Positions 1 through 6,814 of a DNA stretch of 7,104 nt are shown here, piece after piece; positions within the stretch are counted from its first letter, which is position 1; each line of letters opens with the position of its first letter. The stretch comes from an uncultured Desulfobulbaceae bacterium (GTDB lineage: Bacteria > Desulfobacterota > Desulfobulbia > Desulfobulbales > Desulfobulbaceae). A program made the position numbers and the translations under genes. The DNA lies in contig CALZIH010000241.1 of the NCBI GenBank assembly GCA_945787305.1, positions 1 to 7,104 on the forward strand, written 5' to 3'. The notes below the pieces were generated by a model. That model saw only the letters and a program-made list of their open reading frames with translations. It ran no database searches and was not told the origin of the DNA.

Positions 1-363
1 TGATGTTATTGGCTAGTTGCACGAATGAATACGAGATTGTTTAGGTATGCAATATTCCCCAGTGGTTGAGGGCACGGAGGGGGGGGCTGCCGGGAAATTT
101 GGCAAGTTCATTTACATATGATCAGGCAAACGAGGTAAAGAGACTCCGAGCCATCCGGTTGACTTTTAAGCGTATGTATTCATGTCGCATTCAACTCCTT
201 CACGCTCATTCAAGGTTTTCCATGGAAGAGAAACTAACCCATGGCAAAAAAGAGCAAGTTTGGAGAAGATTCAGCAATGGTCGACCGGGATAGATCGTCT
301 AATGTATAAGCATGTTATATTGTATGGGGATACATCATCTCCTAATTATATTCGACTATCCCT
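1..363. other. no supported gene; unassigned left end
   Basis: I see no convincing gene here. Short open frames exist on the plus strand (66-293 and 182-457), but their translations show no family motif, overlap one another, and the second runs antisense into the EF-hand frame. A run of eight G lies at 79-86. A short imperfect hairpin (GGGGAT / ATCTCC, five-base loop) lies near 327-343 but has no T tail, so I do not call a terminator. The stretch could be decayed coding sequence or the 3' flank of the EF-hand gene. Confidence 0.5.
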
Positions 364-807
364 TTATGATATTATGTCCATTGCAACATATGCTCGCCGT
401 ATGATCAGGTCATACCGCTCATCACTATTATTGTTCTGTAACAACTCAATTAATTGAGCTATCTGATCTGTGTTACTGTTTTGTTCGTAGGCGGACAGTA
501 CCTGCTCCATTGGTGGTGGAGGAGGTTTCATGTCAAAGTCACTGCCTTCACCTCCAGTCATATGAGGAGGGGCAAGACTTTGACTTGTCATCATGTCCAA
601 CAATTCCTCGCCACTCAGGCCTCCATCTTGATTGACATCAAAACTCGTGAGAGCCTCTTCAGCATTGATAGTGGTACCGGTTACCTCCTCGACTCCTTCA
701 GTCAGTGCCCCATCCGGAAGATGAAGCGTTGTAGAATGGACGCTCGCTCTGTTTGTAAAACGCCTATTTGATAGACGACTATCCCCTGTTCCAAAATCCT
801 TGCCTTT
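364..807 (-). pseudogene. EF-hand calcium-binding protein, 5'-degraded or frameshifted
   Basis: The minus-strand frame is open from 807 to the TAA at 364-366. It contains a canonical 12-residue EF-hand loop at 604-639, DVNQDGGLSGEE, with Asp/Asn at loop positions 1, 3 and 5, Gly at 6 and Glu at 12, the usual calcium ligands. Upstream, PDGALTEGVEEV followed by TGTTINAEEAL looks like the remains of a first EF-hand and the helix leading into the second. Downstream come a proline-rich stretch (MKPPPPPMEQ) and a Gln/Asn-rich helical tail. No ATG, GTG or TTG lies in frame between the upstream stop (TGA at 808-810) and the loop. The first available start, a TTG at 601-603, falls just after the loop and would remove it. 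The real gene must therefore have begun further upstream, and a frameshift or deletion near 780-810 is likely. An ATG in another frame near 811 meets a stop quickly. The gene is divergent from the sensor kinase. The EF-hand call is firm; pseudogene status is an inference. Confidence 0.6.
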
Positions 808-810
808 TCA

Positions 811-1155
811 TGTTCTTCGTCCCTTGTCTATTGACAGAGAATCGCAGGACAAATCATATCTTATCCATGATTATGTTTAAAAATAGCAATGAAATGTGGA
901 ACAAATAAGGAAGAAATGTAGATATTGATTTGTACAGAGGAAAACCTGTTTTTTTAAAGAAAGAGTATATTTTTTCGCCAGTTTCATATTTCTTCCACAT
1001 TTACGTTTTACTATGGTTCTATAACCCTGGAGAGACTGAACAACAGAGGGGTGCAGAGTAAAAACATCGTCTGAAATAACAGGCATTTCCTTTAGGGTGT
1101 TAACGACACACTGGTTTTCGTCGACCCTTATTTATCAAAGTGATTGTTTACATAT
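811..1155. other. intergenic region upstream of the kinase operon
   Basis: This AT-rich stretch separates the EF-hand remnant from the divergent kinase gene and should hold the kinase promoter, but I cannot name a clear -35/-10 pair or a BaeR-type operator by eye. A 69-codon minus-strand frame (877-1086) starts with ATG, but its AAAGGA lies only about two bases from the start, and its protein becomes Phe/Cys/His-rich without any motif. I do not call it a gene. The missing 5' part of the EF-hand gene, if any survives, would lie in the left part of this interval. Confidence 0.4.
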
Positions 1156-1159
1156 GAGG
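1156..1159 (+). promoter_or_regulatory. ribosome binding site fixing the kinase GTG start
   Basis: GAGG at 1156-1159 lies five bases before the GTG at 1165-1167. This supports GTG rather than the in-frame TTG at 1144, which has no Shine-Dalgarno sequence before it. From GTG the protein begins with a short basic segment and then the first membrane helix, the normal layout for this kinase class. Confidence 0.55.
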
Positions 1160-1164
1160 TTCAT

Positions 1165-2586
1165 GTGAAACTAAAAATCCGATACAAACTCTTTCTTACT
1201 CTATTCTTTACCAGTACGATTGTTGCTGCCGGTCTCTTTCTGTTTCTTCAATGGAATTTTGATCGTGGCTTTCTCAATTACCTAAAAAGTCAGGAGATGT
1301 CACAGATTGACCAATTGGCAGAGCAGTTGACCAGCTATTATGCACAACAAAACGACTGGCTGTTCATTGCCCAAAATCATCCTCTTTGGCGCAGTATTCA
1401 TACAGATGTATTCTCATCAACACCAGGAGGACCGCCCCCCCCGAGAGGAAGGGAAAGAGAACAATTCCGGCATCCTGCCCCGCCACCACTTGACCGAGGC
1501 ATCGGCCCGCGAATCATTCTTTTTAATGCAGACAAGCAGAAAATTATTGGCGGGCCTGTTGACTACAAAGGCAGTCATTCCATGCGTCCAATTCATTATA
1601 AAAATGAAATTATTGGTTATTTGGGTCTGATTCCCGTCACTGAGCTCTCACATACCGGAGACCTGCTCTTTGTTGAACAACAAACAGAAACTTTTGCTCT
1701 GGTAACGATTGCCATGGTGGGAGTTTCCATGCTCCTTACCTTTCCAGTAACAAGTCATCTGTTGCGCCCTATCAAGCAACTGACCAGGGGAACCCGCAGA
1801 CTGATTGCAGGGCGGTTCAACACTCGTATCCCTGTCAGCACCGGCGATGAACTGGGTCAACTTTCCGCTGATTTCAATATCCTGGCCGTGACTCTTGAGG
1901 AAAATGAAAAAGCTCGTCAGCAATGGGTTGCAGATATTTCTCATGAACTGCGCACTCCTCTTTCGGTGGTGCGGGGTGAAGTTGAAGCGTTGCTGGACGG
2001 AATCCGCCAGACTACTCCTCAGAACCTTGAATTGCTACACGGCGAAATCATCCACCTGCAACATTTGGTCAATGATCTCTATGAGCTTTCAATGTCAGAC
2101 ATCGGCGCTCTGACCTACAAAAAAATAGAAGTCGATCCACTGGGTATTCTGAATGAGTCTCTTGAGCTGTTTAAAACGCGCTTTGATGAGAAGGGACTTG
2201 TTTTGAGCACAACACTACCGGAAAATTATTCTTCTTTTCTCCTTGCCGACCCGGACCGACTGCAGCAGCTGTTTACAAATCTTCTGGAAAACAGCCTGCG
2301 TTATACTGATGCACCCGGGAAACTGAGAGTGTCTTTAGAGCAGGATCAAGAGCATCTTCAGATATCTTTTCAAGATTCAGCTCCTGGCGTAGAGTCAGAA
2401 CACCTGCCAAAACTCTTTGAGAGGTTGTTCCGGGTTGATCCCGCTCGTAACCGCAGCCAGAGCGGAGCAGGGCTTGGTCTGGCTATCTGTAAAAATATTA
2501 TTGACGCCCATCAAGGAGAAATTGCCGCTCATAACTCACCCCTTGGTGGCCTTGAGTTTCAAATCACACTTCCCTTGAATTCATAA
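1165..2586 (+). CDS. baeS: BaeS-like membrane sensor histidine kinase
   Basis: This is a two-component sensor kinase of 473 residues from the GTG start. It should autophosphorylate on a histidine and pass the phosphate to the regulator encoded next. Residues about 9-28 form the first membrane helix. The periplasmic loop, about 29-175, carries a Pro/Arg-rich segment (about 87-118) and a region around PRIILFNADKQ that may be a small PAS/Cache-like fold. Residues about 177-200 form the second helix and HAMP starts at Pro202. The H-box is ISHELRTPL with phospho-acceptor His260. The N-box is NLLENSLRY (Asn376), the G1 box is DSAPGV (Asp404), and the G2 box is GAGLGLAIC. The DSAPGV variant and the C-terminal pattern NIIDAHQGEIAAHNSPLGG recall E. 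coli BaeS, which responds to envelope stress. The stop lies 13 bp before the regulator start, so the two form an operon. The stimulus is unknown; the proline-rich loop suggests it need not match that of E. coli BaeS. Confidence 0.85.
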   Translation: MKLKIRYKLFLTLFFTSTIVAAGLFLFLQWNFDRGFLNYLKSQEMSQIDQLAEQLTSYYAQQNDWLFIAQNHPLWRSIHTDVFSSTPGGPPPPRGREREQFRHPAPPPLDRGIGPRIILFNADKQKIIGGPVDYKGSHSMRPIHYKNEIIGYLGLIPVTELSHTGDLLFVEQQTETFALVTIAMVGVSMLLTFPVTSHLLRPIKQLTRGTRRLIAGRFNTRIPVSTGDELGQLSADFNILAVTLEENEKARQQWVADISHELRTPLSVVRGEVEALLDGIRQTTPQNLELLHGEIIHLQHLVNDLYELSMSDIGALTYKKIEVDPLGILNESLELFKTRFDEKGLVLSTTLPENYSSFLLADPDRLQQLFTNLLENSLRYTDAPGKLRVSLEQDQEHLQISFQDSAPGVESEHLPKLFERLFRVDPARNRSQSGAGLGLAICKNIIDAHQGEIAAHNSPLGGLEFQITLPLNS

Positions 2587-2599
2587 CAAAGGCCTTGTG

Positions 2600-3268
2600 A
2601 TGAAAGATACAATTTTAATCGTAGAAGATGAACAGAGACTGGCTGATTTACACCGTGATTACCTGCACAAGTCCGGATATGCAACAGAGTGCATTGATGA
2701 CGGTACTGCTGTGGTTCAATGGGTTAAAAAAAATGAACCTGCCCTTATTCTCCTTGACCTCATGTTGCCGGGAAAAGACGGGCTTGAGATCTGCAAAGAG
2801 ATACGCAGTTTTTCAAGTGTGCCAATCATTATGGTTACAGCCCGGATAGAAGAGATAGACCGGCTGCTCGGACTTGAACTTGGTGCTGACGACTATATCT
2901 GCAAGCCTTTCAGCCCGCGCGAAGTAATGGCTCGTGTAAAAGCCGTTCTGCGTCGTACGGCCGGCACCGTTTTAAATAGTGAGATTCTCAATCTGGATGC
3001 TGAACGATACATTGCCACCTTACAGGGTAGGAAACTGGACCTGACCGCGGTGGAGTTTCAACTGCTGTGCATTCTTGCGAAGCAACCGGGACGGATTTTC
3101 ACTCGTGATCAGTTGATGGATAGAATATATACCGATCAACGTATTGTCTGCGACCGAACCATTGACAGTCATATTAAAAAACTTCGCAAAAAAATTTCCA
3201 CAGTGGCTCCTGAGCTTGAGATAATTCGCTCTGTTTACGGAGTAGGTTATAAATACGAAAGTCCATAG
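2600..3268 (+). CDS. baeR: BaeR-like OmpR/PhoB-family response regulator
   Basis: This DNA-binding response regulator is 222 residues from the ATG at 2600; a GTG directly before it is an alternative start. AAAGG at 2588-2592 is correctly spaced for either. The receiver domain (about 4-118) has the acidic pair Glu9/Asp10, phospho-acceptor Asp53 in LILLDLMLPGKDG, Thr80, and Lys102 in DDYICKPF. The stretch MVTARIEEIDRLLGLELGAD followed by DDYICKPFSPREVMARVK is very close to what I remember of E. coli BaeR. Residues about 125-222 form an OmpR-type winged helix, with RTIDSHIKKLRKK as the probable recognition helix and the C-terminal hairpin motif VYGVGYK. It is expected to be phosphorylated by the upstream kinase and to activate envelope-stress, efflux or chaperone genes. 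Its targets cannot be read from this window; the divergent EF-hand gene and the operon's own promoter are the nearest candidates. Confidence 0.88.
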   Translation: MKDTILIVEDEQRLADLHRDYLHKSGYATECIDDGTAVVQWVKKNEPALILLDLMLPGKDGLEICKEIRSFSSVPIIMVTARIEEIDRLLGLELGADDYICKPFSPREVMARVKAVLRRTAGTVLNSEILNLDAERYIATLQGRKLDLTAVEFQLLCILAKQPGRIFTRDQLMDRIYTDQRIVCDRTIDSHIKKLRKKISTVAPELEIIRSVYGVGYKYESP

Positions 3269-3393
3269 GCTATTGTATTAATGTTACACCTGAATCAGGT
3301 ATAGATTCAAAAGGGTAAGGTTGCCAAGGATAAGTTATTCTTAAACTTATCAGTATAAATCATAGATTACTACTGGTATACGCAACAGAATGA
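3269..3393. other. non-coding 3' flank of the regulator gene
   Basis: No gene is visible. Two small symmetric sequences occur: ACCTGAATCAGGT at 3288-3300, and an eight-base perfect inverted repeat (GATAAGTT at 3329-3336, AACTTATC at 3344-3351, seven-base loop). The second could form a weak AT-rich hairpin after the operon, but no T run follows it, so I do not call it a terminator. Confidence 0.4.
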
Positions 3394-3619
3394 GATTACC
3401 ATCATAACTCAGCTTGAACGTAAATTTGCCTTTGCGGCCTTCGAAGTAGGGGACTGTTTTTTTCACCAATCCGGGAGACAGATTAACTATGTTCTATTTA
3501 TATAAATATAATACACCTGATTGAGTAGTTGTGTGTGGTGAAAATAATTCTGCCCACGGTATAGAAAAATAAAAGCAGTCCCCTCGCCGAGCAGGACTAG
3601 CTGAGTTTTGATGGTAATC
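3394..3619. repeat. nested inverted-repeat element (MITE-like or REP-doublet-like)
   Basis: The outer arms at 3394-3414 and 3599-3619 are reverse complements over 21 bases with one mismatch; the left arm starts GATTACCATCA. Inside them, AGGGGACTG at 3448-3456 recurs exactly inverted at 3576-3584, in both cases followed inward by a T-rich run (seven T in the left copy). Further in, TTTCACCA at 3461-3468 is matched by TGGTGAAA at 3536-3543, and a perfect 14-base palindrome (TATTTATATAAATA) lies at 3495-3508 near the centre. The arms are unequal: 33 bases separate outer and inner repeats on the left and 14 on the right. There is no transposase frame inside. The layout resembles a non-autonomous element, or two REP-like units in inverted orientation as mobilised by REP-associated tyrosine transposases. 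The family is an inference; the repeats are directly visible. Confidence 0.65.
3448..3584. repeat. inner inverted pair AGGGGACTG + T-rich run
   Basis: These are the inner boundaries of the repeat element above. The two exact nine-base copies face each other 119 bases apart. The right copy also takes part in a local hairpin (AGTCC at 3577-3581, GGACT at 3594-3598). Conserved G-rich heads of this kind are typical of REP sequences, but I cannot assign a named family. Confidence 0.55.
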
Positions 3620-3703
3620 AGCTAACAAATAGCCTGCTTATCCATATAGGCTTTCAACCCAATGGACATGTTGACTTTTTAGCCATGTTTCCAATGATCT
3701 ATA
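3620..3703. other. 3' flank of the MFS transporter gene
   Basis: This short non-coding stretch lies between the repeat element and the transporter stop. In transporter orientation, AGCCT and AGGCT (about 3632-3653) can pair over a twelve-base loop and are followed by ATTTGTT. This is a possible but weak terminator and I do not claim it firmly. Confidence 0.25.
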
Positions 3704-4918
3704 TTAAACCAACACCTTCTCTTGCTGTTTCTCAGACAAATCATTCCTCAGGGTTATAAAAAGAAAAAGACCAGCAAGAAAGGATAAAAAAAGAAGGAGA
3801 GCGCCACAGAGTTGAAGAGCAAAAGCAAGGTTATAGCCTTTTGATATGTGGCCAATAAATGGCCCAAGGACAGCAAACGAGACACGGATAATCATACTGC
3901 GAATAGAAAGAACAGTGGCCCGGGTCTCAGAAGCACAATATCTATTAACCAGGTCTTTGAGCAGTGGCGTGGCATAACCACGGATGGCGTAAAAGATAAA
4001 AAGAACAATCAGCGCCAGGGCGAGTGGAAAAGTTCCAAGGAGAATATATGAGCCCGGGATAACGACAATAATGATGCAGATGGCCGGGATTTGTCCTATT
4101 TTATTGACAATTTTAGCAGCAAATGCTGCGACCAGGGCTACCGTTAAATTCAAAAAAATCCAAAGTGGAGTGATTGTTTTTTCATCAAGACCCATATTGA
4201 CAAAATAGACTTGTGATGTCCAGGCCATACATAGTGTGCAAGTACCGATCAAAGAGGAAATAAGTAAGGTGGAGCTTAATTTTTTATCAATAACAAGGCT
4301 CTCTTTGCATACAGCAAGAATGTGGCCGCACCCTGGCCTCTTGATAACGTTGCTCCGAGGGGGCTCTAGTAAAAGAAGAGCGGCAGGAATGGCCAAGCCC
4401 GCAATCAGCGTCTGGGAAAGATAGACAGCACGGTAACTCAGAGAGACGGCTATAAATCCACCGACGAGTGCAGCAAGAGTTTCAGCAAAATGGCCAAGGG
4501 AGGTAATTCGACCTTCAAAACGAAAATACCATTGCTTTTTATCCATGGCTGCCAGGCTCTCATAAAGCATTGCAGAATCTGAACCCGAGATAAAACTTCC
4601 GCCCAGTCCAAGAACAATTTCTGCACACAGAAAACCATAAAATCCAGAAGAAACAGAATAGATGCCATACCCTAGTGTGCCTAGTATACCGCCGATCACC
4701 AAAGACTTTTTTCTACCGATCACATCAGCCATATACCCCGAAGGAATCTCTAACATGGCCACACTGATTGAATAAACGGCCTGCAGGACATATATATCAA
4801 AATCATTTAAGCCGTTATCTGTATAGAATAGAGCGACAATCGGCATGATCAGCATCAACCACTTGGAGAGCTTGATCAGATAGAGACAGTAAATATTTGT
4901 TGTAAATGTTCTGACCAT
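3704..4918 (-). CDS. major facilitator superfamily transporter
   Basis: This is a polytopic inner-membrane transporter of 404 residues, the usual size for a 12-helix MFS protein. The first helices (about 10-32 and 41-59) are followed by EIPSGYMADVIGRKK (about 57-71), which carries the MFS motif A between helices 2 and 3. A string of hydrophobic helices covers the rest, with a charged central loop near LEPPRSNVIKR between the two halves. The segment RGYATPLLKDLVNRYCASE plus ETRATVLSIRSMIIR in the second half matches a group of poorly characterised bacterial MFS proteins. The substrate cannot be predicted; drug or metabolite efflux is a general guess. I chose the ATG at 4916-4918; a TTG directly before it is the alternative. 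No Shine-Dalgarno sequence is visible. The gene stands alone, separated from the upstream FKBP gene by a terminator. Confidence 0.85.
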   Translation of the reverse strand: MVRTFTTNIYCLYLIKLSKWLMLIMPIVALFYTDNGLNDFDIYVLQAVYSISVAMLEIPSGYMADVIGRKKSLVIGGILGTLGYGIYSVSSGFYGFLCAEIVLGLGGSFISGSDSAMLYESLAAMDKKQWYFRFEGRITSLGHFAETLAALVGGFIAVSLSYRAVYLSQTLIAGLAIPAALLLLEPPRSNVIKRPGCGHILAVCKESLVIDKKLSSTLLISSLIGTCTLCMAWTSQVYFVNMGLDEKTITPLWIFLNLTVALVAAFAAKIVNKIGQIPAICIIIVVIPGSYILLGTFPLALALIVLFIFYAIRGYATPLLKDLVNRYCASETRATVLSIRSMIIRVSFAVLGPFIGHISKGYNLAFALQLCGALLLFLSFLAGLFLFITLRNDLSEKQQEKVLV

Positions 4919-4921
4919 CAA

Positions 4922-5180
4922 TAAATGAGTACAGCTAAAAGACAGTAAAAGGGAGATATTAGGCCTGCTATTGACTCTTCTGGCGGGAGAATGCTTCAGT
5001 TAAAGATCTTCTTCAAAAGTCCACAATCCATAATGAAGATTGACTGAGGTGAAAGTAAACAGACCTCCTGATTTAGCTTGATTTTGAACATGTTTTTATC
5101 GTGAGAACAAGAAGGAATTTCATCGTAAGCCAACCAGTGAGCCGCTGATAGAATTTACCCCTTCTCTTCTATTGCAATAG
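4922..5180. other. intergenic region, probable MFS promoter region
   Basis: This non-coding stretch lies between the FKBP terminator and the transporter start and must hold the transporter promoter. In minus orientation, TTGTGG and TTAACT are about 17 bases apart, but the match to a sigma-70 promoter is too poor to call. A 31-codon minus-strand frame (4996-5091) lacks a ribosome binding site and a motif. A 12-base palindrome, CTATTGCAATAG, lies at 5169-5180; its role is unknown. Confidence 0.35.
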
Positions 5181-5227
5181 CCCGAAAACAACAACGCCGT
5201 GATCCTTCTCATAAAGGATCACGGCGT
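5181..5227 (-). terminator. rho-independent terminator of the tim44-like/FKBP operon
   Basis: A perfect 12-bp inverted repeat (ACGCCGTGATCC at 5194-5205, complement at 5216-5227) encloses a ten-base loop. Read on the minus strand, the stem is followed by TGTTGTTTTC, a T-rich tail. It lies 37 bases after the restored FKBP stop at 5265, in the right orientation to end that transcript. Confidence 0.85.
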
Positions 5228-5264
5228 ATTCATCATAGCCTATGGCTATATGTGATGTAGAAGC

Positions 5265-5694
5265 CTATCCGATGGCTACCAGTTCGATATCAAAGGTCAG
5301 GTCCTTACCGGCAAGGGGTGGATTGGCATCCAAGCCGTACCGCGCCATCGGATATCTCGACCACCCGGACAACAATTGTTTCGCCTTGCGGGCCATTCAT
5401 CTGCAGCTGCAGACCAATCTCCGGGTTAATATCCGCAGGCACCTGATCTCGGGGCGCCTGAATGACCATTTCCTCATTGCGCTGCCCATAAGCCTTATCC
5501 GCCGGGATAGTGACCTGCTTTTTCTCCCCGCTGCTCATCCCGGTGACCGCCTCATCAAAGCCGACAATCACCTGGCCACTACCCAAGGTAAACTCCAGCG
5601 GGTCATGACCGGCGGAAGAATCAAAGGTCGTCCCATCTTCCAAGGTTCCAGTATAGTGTATTTTTACGGTATCACCGTTTTGTGCTTGTGCCAC
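5265..5694 (-). CDS. SlyD-like FKBP-type peptidyl-prolyl isomerase, frameshifted near its 3' end
   Basis: This is an FKBP prolyl cis-trans isomerase and chaperone of the SlyD class. It starts with GTG at 5692-5694, preceded by GGAGGA at good spacing. The N-terminal FKBP strands carry VKIHYTGTLEDGTTFDSS and GSGQVIVGFDEAVTGM, holding the binding-pocket aromatics. An insert-in-flap region follows (about residues 68-120, AYGQRNEEMVIQAPRDQVP onward), characteristic of SlyD. The His/Cys-rich metal-binding tail of E. coli SlyD is absent. As written, the frame ends at TAA 5305-5307 after 129 residues with an unrelated tail, GCQSTPCR. Removing one base within about 5330-5337 restores DANPPLAGKDLTFDIELVAI and then Gly and TAG at 5265-5267. 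That gives 142 residues with the family's closing strand. The extra base is either a sequence error or a real disabling mutation. The gene lies 47 bp after the tim44-like gene and probably shares its transcript. Confidence 0.85.
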
Positions 5695-5741
5695 TGTGCT
5701 TATTCCTCCATCAATTCTAAATATTATAGCAGTACAACTTA

Positions 5742-6662
5742 CTACTGATCATCTTCGATTCCTTCAAGCTTCCAGTTTTCCGTTCCTACAGGCCGCGCCC
5801 AGGTCCATCGTTCAGCAAACTTAACCGGCTCGGTCATGCTGCCGCTCTTCACGTCGCCACTGGCTTCGTCTACGGTAAAATCAAGCAGGTTTGCGGTGAA
5901 AATAACGGTAAGAAAATCCACCCGACCATCACTGCCGGCATCAACAATTTCCACCTTGCGAACAGCTATACTTTCCAGCTTATTTATCTCCCCTTTGGCA
6001 CGCATATCATTAAAATGCTGTTCATACTCTGCCGCCAATGCATCTCCAAGCAGATGTCCATAAGAGCTAAGGTCACGACGCATCCAACCTGCCTGAACCT
6101 TGAAAAAGACGTCGGATGCAATCTCCTGAAAATACGCCTGATCAAATCCAGGGTCTGTTTGTCGAATCTGGGCCAGGCCATCTTCAAGGGTCTGTTCCTG
6201 AATCGGCGGAACAGGTGGTGGAACGGTATCCGTTGCCTGGCCAAAGCCGGAAAGGGAGCCCCCCCCCTGTGAAGGTGGCGGTTGAAAACCAGGTGACGAA
6301 CTGCCCGAAGGCCGCTGGACAAATTTTCTGTAAAATATATAGCCTATAACGCCAAGGAGCAACAGGGGCAAGATACCCATCCCACTGCCCCCCATACCGA
6401 ACATACTGCCAAACAGCATCCCGCCAAGGGCGCCGCCCAACAGCCCTCCGGCAAGTCCACGGCCAAAGCCTGATTTCCCGGACTGCTGTTTGTTCACCTG
6501 GGAGGGGGCAGGAGTTGTCTTTTTGGGTGCCGAACGCTTGAATGATCGTCCTCCGGAACGGGAACGGGCATCAGCATAATCTGCCGTAATCCCCGCTTCG
6601 ACCAGGGAAAAGGCTATTAAAAGAAATAAAAATGGAGAAAGCCTACGTATAATTGTTTGCAT
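5742..6662 (-). CDS. Tim44-like domain protein, membrane-anchored
   Basis: The protein is 306 residues from the ATG at 6660-6662, chosen because GGAAGG (6673-6678) lies ten bases upstream and a signal-like segment follows at once. The frame is open further upstream but that part shows no ribosome site. Residues about 5-25 are a hydrophobic signal sequence or anchor. A basic Ser/Lys/Pro-rich stretch follows (about 33-64), then a Gly/Met-rich hydrophobic segment (about 66-111) likely to span the membrane, then a Pro/Gly/Ser linker (about 117-170). The C-terminal domain (about 175-306) has the pattern of bacterial Tim44-like, NTF2-like-fold domains, including FFKVQAGWMRRDLS and the closing WTWARPVGTENWKLEGI. 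The mitochondrial relative tethers the import motor to the inner membrane; the bacterial role is not established. It is probably the first gene of an operon with the FKBP gene. A C9 tract at 6259-6267 encodes glycines in the linker. Confidence 0.8.
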   Translation of the reverse strand: MQTIIRRLSPFLFLLIAFSLVEAGITADYADARSRSGGRSFKRSAPKKTTPAPSQVNKQQSGKSGFGRGLAGGLLGGALGGMLFGSMFGMGGSGMGILPLLLLGVIGYIFYRKFVQRPSGSSSPGFQPPPSQGGGSLSGFGQATDTVPPPVPPIQEQTLEDGLAQIRQTDPGFDQAYFQEIASDVFFKVQAGWMRRDLSSYGHLLGDALAAEYEQHFNDMRAKGEINKLESIAVRKVEIVDAGSDGRVDFLTVIFTANLLDFTVDEASGDVKSGSMTEPVKFAERWTWARPVGTENWKLEGIEDDQ

Positions 6663-6814
6663 GATCGATGATCCTTCCTTAGCAAAAATTAAATCCAAAA
6701 AAAAAATCAATATTTTGTCACGATAACAACTCATGCTTGACTTGTCATGGTTTAAACTTAGTTTTTATCTGAAACAAAATAATGGAGCGCCCTTAAGTAC
6801 CACAATCGCGAACA
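6663..6814. promoter_or_regulatory. divergent promoter region of the tim44-like and rhomboid-like genes
   Basis: The roughly 150 bp between two diverging gene starts must drive both. It is AT-rich and contains a run of ten A near 6697-6706. TTGACT occurs on the plus strand near 6738 but no matching -10 lies at 17 bases, so I do not place an exact promoter. Confidence 0.35.

Noticed and set aside
117..409. Ten-base repeat TATGATCAGG at about 117 and 400
   Set aside because: Too short and without extended flanking similarity; it could be chance.
66..457. Overlapping short plus-strand open frames at the left end
   Set aside because: No recognisable domain, mutually overlapping, and the longer one runs antisense into the better supported EF-hand frame.
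935..960. Possible hairpin ACAGAGG/CCTGT with a T run on the plus strand
   Set aside because: Pairing needs a bulge, the stem is very short, and no plus-strand gene precedes it to be terminated.
877..1086. 69-codon minus-strand frame upstream of the kinase
   Set aside because: Its ribosome site is too close to the ATG, there is no motif, and the composition becomes odd in the second half; it looks like a chance frame in AT-rich DNA.
4996..5091. 31-codon minus-strand small frame before the MFS gene
   Set aside because: No Shine-Dalgarno sequence, no membrane or other motif, and this length is expected by chance.
5242..5748. 168-codon plus-strand frame antisense to the FKBP gene
   Set aside because: It is the shadow of the FKBP gene, whose minus-strand translation is a clear family member.
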